61,898 nucleotides of DNA from Alphaproteobacteria bacterium UBA3768 (GTDB taxonomy: Bacteria > Pseudomonadota > Alphaproteobacteria > CAAHEQ01 > UBA3637). Under the pieces are notes generated by a model. That model worked only from the letters and a program-made list of their open reading frames with translations, made no database searches and was not told where the DNA came from. The position numbers were made by a program, and so were the translations under genes. This document shows, in pieces, positions 1 through 7,468 of the stretch. The DNA is taken from assembly GCA_002372315.1 (NCBI GenBank), contig DFFU01000013.1, positions 1 to 61,898 on the forward strand. Reading direction: 5' to 3'. How positions within the stretch are numbered: position 1 is the stretch's first letter; each line of letters starts with the position of its first letter.

Positions 1-34
1 TCCTTTCAGTAAAAATTGAACTTTTTTGGTCACA

Positions 35-79
35 CCGATCTGATCAACACATTTTGAAAAGAAGGTCAAGATCGTTTTT
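35..79. repeat. Upstream-region repeat, copy 1
   Basis: This stretch matches 3713-3757 in the same orientation: both carry CCGATC, then GATCAACACA, about 15 variable bases, then GTCAAGATCGT. The second copy lies just upstream of a minus-strand gene (start at 3693), so this copy may be the upstream region of another minus-strand gene cut off by the window edge. No convincing gene is seen in bases 1-230. Confidence 0.5.
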
Positions 80-230
80 AGAAAAAATGTTAAAAAAAGT
101 GATTTTTATGAATAAAGTTGAACATTTCAAAAAGATGCCCTACTCTACCATTTTAAAGAATGTTGATTTTCTGGGCACCATTCAGATAATGTTAAATAAT
201 ATCCATTTTTTAACATTTCCAAAAATAGTG

Positions 231-259
231 TTGACATTCCCAAAAAAATACTTTATAAT
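231..259 (+). promoter_or_regulatory. Consensus sigma-70-type promoter of the toxin-antitoxin pair
   Basis: TTGACA at 231-236 and TATAAT at 254-259 are separated by exactly 17 bases. The antitoxin start at 294 lies 35 bases further on. Confidence 0.85.
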
Positions 260-264
260 ATATT

Positions 265-281
265 GTATTACAGAATAATAC
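265..281. promoter_or_regulatory. Palindromic putative operator
   Basis: GTATTA, five bases, then TAATAC forms a perfect inverted repeat just after the -10 box, around the expected transcription start. ParD-type antitoxins commonly bind such sites and repress their own operon; that this palindrome is the site is inference. Confidence 0.55.
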
Positions 282-293
282 AAAGGAGGAATC

Positions 294-527
294 ATGAACA
301 CACTCTCATTTAGAACACCTGAAGCAACAAAAGCCAAATTAGATTTTTTGGCAAACCAACAACAGCGGGATAGAAGCTTTATTATCAATGAAGCAATTGA
401 TTATTACTTGTCCCTTCAAGAATGGCAATTAGCCCATATTAAAATGGGGGTGGAACAAGCGAAGAAAGGCGAATTTGCCTCTGATGAAGAAGTGAGTGCT
501 GCCTTTGCAAAATGGAAGCAGGCATAA
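294..527 (+). CDS. ParD/CopG-like ribbon-helix-helix antitoxin
   Basis: A 77-residue protein. The first 45 residues have the pattern of a ribbon-helix-helix DNA-binding domain (a short strand beginning TLSFRTPEATKAKL, then two helices). The acidic, mixed-charge C-terminus is where ParD-type antitoxins wrap the toxin. It is preceded by a strong AAAGGAGGA site six bases before the ATG. Its stop overlaps the start of the toxin gene by one base (TAATG), so the two are translationally coupled. It should neutralise the downstream toxin and autorepress at the palindrome at 265-281. Family assignment is from sequence pattern and context. Confidence 0.85.
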   Translation: MNTLSFRTPEATKAKLDFLANQQQRDRSFIINEAIDYYLSLQEWQLAHIKMGVEQAKKGEFASDEEVSAAFAKWKQA

Positions 528-805
528 TGTTAAAGGTTAAATACACTCCCGTTGCCATTCAAGACTTAAATGCGGGTTATGATTACATTTATGGCGAAAA
601 TCCTGTGGCAGCCAGACAAGTAATTGAACGGATTGAACAGACGGTCATACACCTAAAATCCCAACCTTTTATGGGGCATCCTGGACGAGTTGAGGAAACC
701 TATGAGGTTTTTGTCCCTAATACACCTTTTATCATTGTCTATCAGGTGAGCAGTGAATTGCTGGTGATTGTATCCATTTTACACACTGCCCGCAAATACC
801 CATAG
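527..805 (+). CDS. ParE/RelE-family toxin
   Basis: A 92-residue protein of the ParE/RelE fold. Visible family features are an N-terminal strand with TPVAIQDL, a helical hairpin, PFMGHPGR near the middle, and C-terminal strands FIIVYQV and VSILHTARKYP. I place the start at 527, where the ATG overlaps the antitoxin stop, and not at the in-frame ATG at 512 inside the antitoxin gene. ParE proteins poison DNA gyrase and RelE proteins cleave mRNA at the ribosome; the sequence suggests the ParE side but does not prove the target. The pair probably stabilises this accessory region. Confidence 0.85.
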   Translation: MLKVKYTPVAIQDLNAGYDYIYGENPVAARQVIERIEQTVIHLKSQPFMGHPGRVEETYEVFVPNTPFIIVYQVSSELLVIVSILHTARKYP

Positions 806-808
806 GTC

Positions 809-837
809 TGGACTTTTGAGTGTTTTTTTGATATAAT
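809..837 (+). promoter_or_regulatory. Probable promoter
   Basis: TGGACT (809-814), 17 bases, then TATAAT (832-837), 18 bases before the ATG at 856. It gives the next gene its own promoter after the toxin-antitoxin pair. Confidence 0.55.
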
Positions 838-855
838 GCGTCAAGAGGTAGCCCC

Positions 856-2433
856 ATGAAAAAGAGTATTGGCGATATTTTTTCAAATCCTGAATATCTT
901 TATAAAGCATTACAAAATACAACGAGTGAATTCTTTGAAGACGATACAATGGATTTTTACGACCAAGTATATCCAAGATTGTTAAGAAACATTTTGGATG
1001 AAGCAGCCTCTGATGAAAAATGGTGGACAGAGCAATTCTTTAGAGAAATTATTACTAAAACCCAAGAAGATTGCTTTATTCTCTTGTTAAACAGTATCAT
1101 TTTCTTTTTATTAGAACCCGCCATTAGGAAAAAACATTTTTATCTGTACTCTAACAAAACTTATGAATTAAAAAAATTAGAAAAGTGTTCTGGTATTGTT
1201 GGGGTATTAGCAAGGTTAGATAAAAATCTATCCTCGGATAAAATTCGGAAAAATTTAAATAGACTTGTTGTGTTTTTTAAGGACCATAGTCCAGCCGACT
1301 TAAAAATGAGAAGTGCTATCCCTGCAAAATGGGCACAAGATATAACAGAACTCTTACACAATTTCTTTCATCTATGGGGGAAAATCCTAGAGGATAAGAA
1401 CATTGCACATTGCATTGATGAATACAAATTTATACCTGCCAAAGATGCAGTAAAAGAACTTTTAGCATTACCCAAAAAAGTTAGGATATTCCCATCTACT
1501 AATAACCAAGTATATATTTTTGTTGAAGATTTGAAATTTACTGAGTCAAATGGACTATTTTTTCATGAAGCAATGTACTCTCAGGTTTCCCAAATATTGG
1601 TTGATGCTACCATATACAATCATTGCTATATAGACAAATCTTTTTCCCTTTCAAATGCTGGCTTTGGGATAAGAACCTTATTCAAAAATTGTACTTTTGA
1701 TACTTTTGAAACAAACAACTGCGGTTTCCACCATTTAGTTAAGTTTGAAAACTGTAAGTTTTTAAGAGGGTTATATCTTATACAAAACGATTATAAAACT
1801 GCTTTATATTTTGACGGATGTACCTTCAGTAAAAATGGCGAAGTAAAAATAGAAGGTTGTAATTTTCTAAGGCATTATCCTGGACATTTCTCAATAACAA
1901 ATTGTGTATTTCACTGTGCATTCTCATTGAAGGGATGTAATTTCTATGGGAATTTTGATATTCATGATACATCATTCTTCACCAATTTTGATTTTTCTGA
2001 TATTACTTTCAATCCTGAAAATGTATCCATTTCAAATGTACTTTTTAACCAAGGTAAAAATGTAGAGAATAGTAAGAAAATCCTCGTAAAAATACTTAGA
2101 AAGAACAAACTAAATCAGATTATTAAAACCCTTGGACTTTCTAACGAATTAAAAGAAAACTCCAATGCGAATTTTGATTACGATGCCTATCAAATTGCTT
2201 ACAATTCTGGATTCTTGAAACCAGAATATGCTGCTTATTTCTTGGGGAAGAGTAAAGTATATCTTGCGAAAAAGAGAACAGAGGACAAGAAAAAGCTGGT
2301 GCGGGACTCAATTCCATTCAAAGTTGATGGCAAAGACATTCAGTATCCTGTTGAGGCACTCTTGGCATTCAAAGCAAAGGACTGGGATACCTTAAAGAAC
2401 CTACGTAAAAAATATCCAATCCCGACAAAATAA
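856..2433 (+). CDS. Hypothetical protein with pentapeptide-like beta-helix region
   Basis: A 525-residue protein I do not recognise as a known family. The first 200 or so residues look helical. Roughly residues 250-395 have a repeating pattern with Cys/Phe at regular spacing (for example FKNCTF, FENCKF, FDGCTF, IEGCNF, LKGCNF), like the pentapeptide-repeat proteins that form a right-handed beta-helix. The last 45 residues are basic and contain ALLAFKAKDWDTLKNL, which resembles part of an ankyrin-type helix pair. There is no signal peptide, so it is probably cytoplasmic. It follows the toxin-antitoxin genes but has a separate promoter. Function unknown. Confidence 0.7.
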   Translation: MKKSIGDIFSNPEYLYKALQNTTSEFFEDDTMDFYDQVYPRLLRNILDEAASDEKWWTEQFFREIITKTQEDCFILLLNSIIFFLLEPAIRKKHFYLYSNKTYELKKLEKCSGIVGVLARLDKNLSSDKIRKNLNRLVVFFKDHSPADLKMRSAIPAKWAQDITELLHNFFHLWGKILEDKNIAHCIDEYKFIPAKDAVKELLALPKKVRIFPSTNNQVYIFVEDLKFTESNGLFFHEAMYSQVSQILVDATIYNHCYIDKSFSLSNAGFGIRTLFKNCTFDTFETNNCGFHHLVKFENCKFLRGLYLIQNDYKTALYFDGCTFSKNGEVKIEGCNFLRHYPGHFSITNCVFHCAFSLKGCNFYGNFDIHDTSFFTNFDFSDITFNPENVSISNVLFNQGKNVENSKKILVKILRKNKLNQIIKTLGLSNELKENSNANFDYDAYQIAYNSGFLKPEYAAYFLGKSKVYLAKKRTEDKKKLVRDSIPFKVDGKDIQYPVEALLAFKAKDWDTLKNLRKKYPIPTK

Positions 2434-2436
2434 AAA

Positions 2437-2868
2437 TTATTTTTGTTTGATTTTGGAAAGGAATGTTTTGAACTTCGCCACCCCCTTATCAATGTCCACA
2501 GTGCTGGGTTGAGGTCTCACCCCCACACGAAATGCTTGCTCTGTCATTTGTGTGTATGAAAGACCTTTGACAACCACAGGTTCCTGTTTGTTTTTGCTCC
2601 AGCCATACGCTTCTATTTTAATGTCGTACTTATTGGGCGTGGCTATCGCAAAAATGTAAATGGTATCCCCATCCTGATGAATTTTCCACTTAGAACCATT
2701 TGTCCACAAAGTAATCAGTTCCCCCAGTTCAAAAGGGATATGTCTGCCCACAAGAATACCACTCTTTTTAATCAAAATGGTCCAAACCTCGGGACAAGTA
2801 CGCCTAAGTTCATCCCGTTCCTTTATCAGAAAATCCAAATGATTAAAAAGTTGTTTAATTTGTTCCAT
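2437..2868 (-). CDS. Hypothetical protein
   Basis: A 143-residue protein with no family I recognise. I start it at the ATG at 2868, which has GAGGGA nine bases upstream, and not at the longer in-frame start. It has a helical N-terminus and a mixed beta region; no signal peptide or membrane segment is visible. It lies directly downstream of the ankyrin-like gene at 2879-3325 with ten bases between, so it is probably the last gene of the minus-strand operon 3693-2437. It has no counterpart in the second cassette copy at 4.7-6.3 kb, which places it outside the duplicated unit. Confidence 0.65.
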   Translation of the reverse strand: MEQIKQLFNHLDFLIKERDELRRTCPEVWTILIKKSGILVGRHIPFELGELITLWTNGSKWKIHQDGDTIYIFAIATPNKYDIKIEAYGWSKNKQEPVVVKGLSYTQMTEQAFRVGVRPQPSTVDIDKGVAKFKTFLSKIKQK

Positions 2869-2878
2869 GGTGTTTCCC

Positions 2879-3325
2879 TCACATTGATTCCAGATTTGAA
2901 TCAAAAACCTCTCTAAAGAGTTTGAACAAATTCGTGTATTCCTCTCTTTGTAATAAAAGGGTCTGTTTTTCGGATAAATGGAAATTGTGGCGTTTCATGG
3001 TGTCCAAAACATAGAGAGCAGTTTCCCTCTTAACTCTGTCCAACAGTCGCAAGAGGTATTCAAAGTCCCGTGTTTTGTTGAGGTGTAATCCATAGTATTT
3101 GTACTTGAACAATAGTTCCAGCATTTTGTCCCAGTTTGGCTCACAGAACTGAAATACCCATCCGAGGGGGTGATTGTTAAAGCTCTTATGAATATCCGCC
3201 CCCTTTAACAAAATCTCCACCATTTCCATATCGGGATGAAATGTGGCAAATTGGCAAAGTGGTGTATCCTCTTTCCGACAATCTGGCTGACCTAATATAG
3301 CTTCCTTAATTTGTTCTTTATCCAT
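2879..3325 (-). CDS. Ankyrin-like protein, cassette copy 1
   Basis: A 148-residue protein with degenerate ankyrin-type helix pairs, for example MVEILLKGADIHKSF and KMLELLFKYKYYGLHL. I start it at 3325, where the ATG overlaps the stop of the upstream gene by one base (TAATG). It is clearly homologous along its whole length to the protein encoded at 5852-6295, with identical blocks such as TPLCQFATFHPDMEMVE. The partner gene upstream is also duplicated. Ankyrin repeats usually mediate protein binding; the partner is unknown. Confidence 0.8.
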   Translation of the reverse strand: MDKEQIKEAILGQPDCRKEDTPLCQFATFHPDMEMVEILLKGADIHKSFNNHPLGWVFQFCEPNWDKMLELLFKYKYYGLHLNKTRDFEYLLRLLDRVKRETALYVLDTMKRHNFHLSEKQTLLLQREEYTNLFKLFREVFDSNLESM

Positions 3326-3693
3326 TAGTATTCTCCATTCCAAAAAAAGACCCCATCCTTAAAATAAAATTTCCACTCACCGCTGGGACAATCTGTAAAA
3401 GGAATATTTTGATTATAAATGAACTTAATCCGCTCTCTAAATGTGATTTTTGCTGTTTTATCCTCTTTTACCTTCAATATAATGTTGATTAGGTCTTTAT
3501 TCATTTCTGGCTTTGTTTTAACGACACTATTTACAATATCTAAAAGCCAATAGGCTTCTGCAATATCGCAAAAAATCTTTACACCATCCGTGTATTTGAA
3601 AGCCAAATATGGATTTGTATAGTAATTTTCGGTTCCATTGCAGAACATCAATTTTTCTATGAGTTGTTTTTTTCTTTCATCAAATTCGGTCAT
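3325..3693 (-). CDS. DUF6876-like protein, cassette copy 1
   Basis: A 122-residue protein with the features of the DUF6876 family often carried by phages and mobile elements: GTENYYTN, then YTDGVKIFCD and AYWLLDIV, and a C-terminal PFTDCPSGEW segment. It is homologous to the protein at 5472-5852. It is the first gene of a minus-strand operon with the ankyrin-like gene, and is divergent from the 144-residue gene at 3856. Biochemical role unknown. Confidence 0.8.
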   Translation of the reverse strand: MTEFDERKKQLIEKLMFCNGTENYYTNPYLAFKYTDGVKIFCDIAEAYWLLDIVNSVVKTKPEMNKDLINIILKVKEDKTAKITFRERIKFIYNQNIPFTDCPSGEWKFYFKDGVFFWNGEY

Positions 3694-3712
3694 TGTGTTT
3701 CCTTTCGTTTCT

Positions 3713-3757
3713 CCGATCGATCAACACAATTTCCCGTTTAAGTCAAGATCGTATTTT
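3713..3757. repeat. Upstream-region repeat, copy 2
   Basis: Matches bases 35-79. It sits 20-65 bases upstream of the minus-strand start at 3693 and probably holds that operon's promoter or operator: reading the minus strand, TTGACT lies within it. The site GATCGATC inside is palindromic. Confidence 0.5.
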
Positions 3758-3855
3758 CACTTTTTTTTTAAAAAATTAAATCCGTTCAAAATTGCCTGAT
3801 TACATTTTTTAATCGCAGGGGGATAAATAAAAATGTTAGGAAACAAGGAGTCCCA

Positions 3856-4290
3856 ATGATAGTAGATTTAGATACAATCTCTGAAAATTTGAACCGTATT
3901 AAGGATAAACTGGGGGAAGCCAAACGAACCGTGCCCCCACAACCTAAACCCTTCAAATCGGTAGATGAAGAAGTGGATGACGAACTGGAAAAGCCATACT
4001 ATAAGTATCAGGAAGAAGACACCAGATTCATAACAAAGTGCTATAAGTACTTAAGGAAACTTGGTCTTGTGGAATCACAATACCAATTTTCAGAACAGTT
4101 CCTAAACAAGAACAAATACTATTTTGGAATGATACTTTGTGAACAAAGGCATCCCTCTATTGACTCAATTCATAATCTAATACGAAACATTAGCTTATTG
4201 AATGACGGGCTTGTGAATAAGATGTATTTAGACCGACTTTATGAAGAGGGGCAACGCATGATTACCGAGAGGCTCTTGAAGTATTTTTGA
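3856..4290 (+). CDS. Hypothetical 144-residue protein, cassette copy 1
   Basis: A 144-residue protein of unknown function with AAGGAG ten bases before the ATG. Residues 1-50 are acidic and variable, with the conserved spot RTVPP. Residues 55-144 are strongly conserved with the copy at 4716-5150, including QYQFSEQFLNKNKYY and MILCEQRHPSID. This conserved helical half looks like a small folded domain. The gene is divergent from the DUF6876-like operon. The duplication of all three genes with this geometry suggests they work together. Confidence 0.75.
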   Translation: MIVDLDTISENLNRIKDKLGEAKRTVPPQPKPFKSVDEEVDDELEKPYYKYQEEDTRFITKCYKYLRKLGLVESQYQFSEQFLNKNKYYFGMILCEQRHPSIDSIHNLIRNISLLNDGLVNKMYLDRLYEEGQRMITERLLKYF

Positions 4291-4511
4291 CATCTGGTTT
4301 TCTGGTCTTTTTATCCAAGTGGGACACATGACCTTAAAACTACTTCTATCCCCCTCCCCTTTTGGTCCCATAAGAAACATAGAAAAAGTGTCTTTCATCC
4401 CCCTTGTTCATCGGTGGGACACAATTCAAAAAAGCCCTGAAAAACACCATTTAAAAATTCAATTTTTTCAATAAATTCAAATGCTTAATTTTATCTGTCT
4501 CACCTGCGGCA

Positions 4512-4793
4512 CCATTTGGAAAATAATGTCTTGAATTATCAGGACATTTTTTTTTGCTTTTTGAGGCGGTGTTACAGCCAGGGCTACAGTCTTGAAGGGG
4601 GGGGGCTTAGGTGTCCTAAAATACCTCTTTTGTTACCCAACTATTTGTCATAAAAAATTAAATGTAAAACTTGGGCAAAAGGATTGAGTGAGCAAATGGT
4701 TTAAATGACCATCTGTCACAAATATTTTAATATCCTCTTTGTCAAGATGGATTGACCCTCTTCATAAAGTCGGTCTAAGTAAAGGCGTTTACT
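4512..4793. repeat. Long direct repeat, copy 1 (with 4291-4715 intergenic)
   Basis: About 280 bases from the CATTTGG at 4513 to the end of the neighbouring gene's 3' portion recur at 10645-10932 with high identity, including the run GTTACAGCCAGGGCTACAG. It contains a hairpin AATGTCTTG/CAGGACATT followed by nine T (about 4525-4558), a plausible plus-strand terminator. The rest of the gap (4291-4511) has two copies of GTGGGACACA and no gene that I can support. Confidence 0.8.
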
Positions 4794-5150
4794 GATACCA
4801 TCATTTAAATCTGAGATGTTTCGTATCAAATTATGGACTGAATCTATTGAGGGATGACGTTGCTCGCATAATATCATTCCATAGTAATACTTGTTTTTAT
4901 TTAAGAACTGTTCCGAAAATTGGTACTGACTATCTATATACCCTAATTTCTTTAAGTATTTGTAGCATTTCGTTATAAACTGGGCATCCTCTGTTTGCTC
5001 TTGATTACGAGGGGATTTCAGTTCGTCTCTCACCTCATCATCAATGGATTTATTATGCTCTGGTGCTGGGGGCACGGTTCGTTCTGGGGTATTCAGGTTT
5101 CTTTTTATTTCAGACATTCTTTTGGCAATGTCATCAAAGTTCAATATCAT
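4716..5150 (-). CDS. Hypothetical 144-residue protein, cassette copy 2
   Basis: Paralogue of the gene at 3856-4290, in the opposite orientation. The C-terminal 90 residues are nearly identical in many blocks (NKNKYYYGMILCEQRHPSID), while residues 1-50 have diverged. Its 3' end, with flanking DNA, is repeated at 10855-10932 as a fragment. It is divergent from the DUF6876-like operon at 5472, exactly as copy 1 is, so the two three-gene sets form a large inverted duplication. Function unknown. Confidence 0.75.
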   Translation of the reverse strand: MILNFDDIAKRMSEIKRNLNTPERTVPPAPEHNKSIDDEVRDELKSPRNQEQTEDAQFITKCYKYLKKLGYIDSQYQFSEQFLNKNKYYYGMILCEQRHPSIDSVHNLIRNISDLNDGISKRLYLDRLYEEGQSILTKRILKYL

Positions 5151-5353
5151 TAGGTCTCCTTATTTGTCTTTATGTATTTATTTCGTAGCGATTTAATAAC
5201 GGAATCTAACAATTTTAGTTTTTTTTGACATCAAATTAAAAATAGAACATTTCAGTAAAAAACAGGATTTAATCCGAATTTTACAGTTGAATTATAATTC
5301 ATCTGAATAATTTTCTGGGTAGTTTTCTGGGTAGTTTTTATTGGGATAGCACT

Positions 5354-5396
5354 TATAATACCCCCTGTAATTTTACAGGGGGTTTAATTTTTTTTA
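5354..5396 (+). promoter_or_regulatory. -10 box abutting a strong hairpin
   Basis: TATAAT (5354-5359) is followed immediately by CCCCCTGTAA and its complement TTACAGGGGG (5361-5382), then a T-rich run. The hairpin can be read as a terminator, or as an operator overlapping the transcription start of the gene at 5472. No good -35 box is seen. The rest of the gap 5151-5471 contains tandem copies of TTTTCTGGGTAG and no gene. Confidence 0.5.
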
Positions 5397-5471
5397 AAAA
5401 AGGGCTTGGCTTTTATAAAAATCGGCTGTATAGTCCCGGGCCCCAGACGGGAATAACAGAAAGGAAGACAA

Positions 5472-5852
5472 ATGGAACTGACTATGGCAACAAAGCAAAA
5501 TATGGCAGACACCTTGATGCAAATTATGGGAAACTGTTACGGTACTGAGAACTATTATACCAATAATTATATACACTTTAAATATACAGACGGAATCAAG
5601 ACCTTTTGTGAAAAGGCAAAGGCATATTGGTTATTGAACCTGATTCAGGGCGTTTATACCCAATACCTGCAGATGAAAGAGGATTTAGTCCATATCAGTT
5701 TAATGGTGAATCAAGACAATACTGCCATGATTACCTTTACTGATTCCAAAGGGGAATTTTATAAACAACGGATTCCTTATACTGACTGCCCTATTGGTGA
5801 GTGGGTCTTTTATTTTGAAAACGATGTCTTCTTCTGGCAAGGAGAATACTAA
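5472..5852 (+). CDS. DUF6876-like protein, cassette copy 2
   Basis: A 126-residue paralogue of the protein at 3325-3693, with GTENYYTN, YTDGIKTFCE and AYWLLNLI conserved. AAGGAAG lies eight bases before the ATG. Its stop overlaps the next start by one base (TAATG), the same coupling as in copy 1. Its 5' region has a -10 box and hairpin that copy 1 lacks, so regulation of the two copies may differ. Function unknown. Confidence 0.8.
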   Translation: MELTMATKQNMADTLMQIMGNCYGTENYYTNNYIHFKYTDGIKTFCEKAKAYWLLNLIQGVYTQYLQMKEDLVHISLMVNQDNTAMITFTDSKGEFYKQRIPYTDCPIGEWVFYFENDVFFWQGEY

Positions 5853-6295
5853 TGGATAAAGAACAAATCAAGGAAGCAATATTAGGAAGACCTGATTGTA
5901 AGAAAGAAGAAACACCCCTCTGCCAATTTGCAACATTTCATCCTGATATGGAAATGGTAGAGGTTTTATTAAAGGGTGCAGATATTCAAAAGTCCTTTAA
6001 TAACCAACCAATGGCATGGGTACTTCAGTTTTGTGAACCAGACCATGACAAAATGTTGGAGTTATTATTCAGATACAAATACCATGCCTTACATCTAAAT
6101 AGCAGGAGTGAGTTTGAATGCCTTTTACGGATACTGATGAAGGTCAAAACGGAAACTATTCTATATATTTTAAAGGTTATGAGAAAGCACAGTTTTTATT
6201 TAACTTCAAAAAACAACGCTTTGATAAGAAAAGAAGAATTTAACAAAATATTTCGTCTATATAAGGAGGTGTTTGATTCATATATGGAATCATAA
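5852..6295 (+). CDS. Ankyrin-like protein, cassette copy 2
   Basis: A 147-residue paralogue of the protein at 2879-3325, starting with the same MDKEQIKEAILG. Ankyrin-like helix pairs are visible (MVEVLLKGADIQKSF, MLELLFRYKYHALHL). The coupled start (TAATG) is conserved. The copies differ most in the last 50 residues. Together with the ankyrin gene that follows at 6324 it suggests a protein-binding role, which is inference. Confidence 0.8.
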   Translation: MDKEQIKEAILGRPDCKKEETPLCQFATFHPDMEMVEVLLKGADIQKSFNNQPMAWVLQFCEPDHDKMLELLFRYKYHALHLNSRSEFECLLRILMKVKTETILYILKVMRKHSFYLTSKNNALIRKEEFNKIFRLYKEVFDSYMES

Positions 6296-6323
6296 AAAAT
6301 AAATAAAAATAAAAGGAGTAACA

Positions 6324-6803
6324 ATGGAAAGATTGGGTGAAATGGTGAATGGATTGATGCGAGCAATCAAACTACAAAATTGGAAGGAAATCAAGCGATT
6401 GAAGTCCTTAGGCGGAAACCTGAATGCTTCTTATGATCCTTATCGCTCTACCCCATTTTTATATGCCATGACTGTTTTTAAAAAGGCAAGCGAAATAGAA
6501 CGACTAATCAATTTGGGAGGGGATATAAAATATAAGAACAGACGTGGGGAAACTGCTTTGATGATAGCGGTAGAAAATGGATGTGAAGCAATTGTCCCTT
6601 GGGTTATGGTAGACTATGGGGCAGATATAAATGCTCAAGATGCTTGGGGCGACACTGCTTTAATGAGATGCATTAAAGGTCCTAATTTTAACAGACGTAA
6701 GAAACTGCTTTATGCCCTAATAGATTATGGGGCAGACCTTACAAATCTGAAGAATAAGGAAGGAAAAACAGCATTCGATTTGTTATGGAATCTTATAAAG
6801 TAA
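6324..6803 (+). CDS. Ankyrin repeat protein
   Basis: A 159-residue protein with about three recognisable ankyrin repeats, with hallmarks RGETALMIAVENGCE, YGADINAQDAWGDTALM and YGADLTNLKNKEGKTAFDL. No signal peptide, so it is likely cytoplasmic. AAAGGAG lies eight bases before the ATG. It is the third gene of the plus-strand run 5472-6803, with 28 bases after the previous stop. Such proteins bind other proteins; no enzyme domain is present. Confidence 0.85.
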   Translation: MERLGEMVNGLMRAIKLQNWKEIKRLKSLGGNLNASYDPYRSTPFLYAMTVFKKASEIERLINLGGDIKYKNRRGETALMIAVENGCEAIVPWVMVDYGADINAQDAWGDTALMRCIKGPNFNRRKKLLYALIDYGADLTNLKNKEGKTAFDLLWNLIK

Positions 6804-6814
6804 CCATTTGGGTC

Positions 6815-7153
6815 TTATTTTTTATAAGAAGTTACGTATCGGCATCCTTTCCCCTGATTGTATTCAGAACAGGCCAAAAAGAATTCTTTTGTCTTCTTAT
6901 TGTAACGTCTTTGTAGAGTTCCCTTTTTACACCAAGGACAGGTAATCCCTTCCTGTTCAACCATTCTTGCTTCTTCTGTTTTACCTATTATGGTAACATT
7001 ATTTTTTATTTCTGGTTCTTGACAGAATACGGATTCATTAAAGTTGGGAATACACAAATAACATTGTTTTCGTCCTCTAGTTAATGCCACGTAAAATATC
7101 CTACGTTCTTCTGCTAGTGGATAATTATCAGTTTTTATTAAGAGAGGAGTCAA
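6815..7153 (-). pseudogene. C-terminal remnant of a UvrD/Rep-type helicase with zinc ribbon
   Basis: The translated 112 residues contain AEERRIFYVALTRGRK, which is motif VI of superfamily 1 helicases, followed by a four-cysteine zinc-ribbon segment (CPWCKKGTLQRR then CSEYNQGKGCRY) of the kind seen in topoisomerase C-termini. Full helicases of this type have over 600 residues, so motifs I-V are missing. The frame opens only from a stop upstream, with TTG as the sole possible start. I read it as the broken 3' end of a larger gene, joined at its left to unrelated DNA. Confidence 0.8.
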
Positions 7154-7226
7154 GAGATAAAATAAGAGTTATTCCAACTGTAATCATCCAAAACACCCAC
7201 AAAAGCATAACAACTTCAAATGACAT
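7128..7226 (-). CDS. Possible 32-residue membrane peptide
   Basis: A short frame preceded by a very strong GGAAGGAG site seven bases before the ATG. The peptide starts MSFEVVMLLWVFWMITVG and is almost wholly hydrophobic to residue 24, which would make one membrane helix, with a short polar tail. It overlaps the helicase remnant by 26 bases in another frame. It may be a real small membrane protein, or the front of a gene cut when the helicase fragment arrived. Confidence 0.4.
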   Translation of the reverse strand: MSFEVVMLLWVFWMITVGITLILSLDSSLNKN

Positions 7227-7258
7227 TGAAACTCCTTCCTCTTTTGAAGATAACAAAA

Positions 7259-7350
7259 ATTTTTATGGATTACAACTGTATTTTTTGTAATTTTTCTTTC
7301 AAATCTTCGGATATTTGAGTCCGATAAGCGCAAAGCAGCCCGCACCATGT
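7259..7350 (-). repeat. Coding-tail repeat, copy 1
   Basis: Read on the minus strand this encodes the end of a protein (TQISEDLKEKLQKIQL, stop) plus about 25 bases after it. Similar copies occur at 9364-9443 and 10570-10650. Differences among copies are mostly silent or conservative (S/T, D/E, Q/E), so they descend from coding sequence. No complete gene with this tail is in the window. Confidence 0.65.
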
Positions 7351-7353
7351 TTT

Positions 7354-7380
7354 AAAGCCCTCGATAAAATGAGGGCTTTT
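7354..7380. terminator. Bidirectional terminator
   Basis: AAAGCCCTC, eight bases, GAGGGCTTT flanked by A-rich and T-rich runs. It can serve both strands. Confidence 0.7.
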
Positions 7381-7468
7381 TCTTTTAACCGCAAGCCTTT
7401 CGCCGAGTCCGATAGTCCGATTGTCAAAAATCACTCAAAATCGCAAATTATCGGACTATTTTTCTTAT

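Noticed and set aside
54..278. 74-residue frame at the window start
   Set aside because: No ribosome site, low-complexity Lys/Phe-rich sequence, and it covers the toxin-antitoxin promoter.
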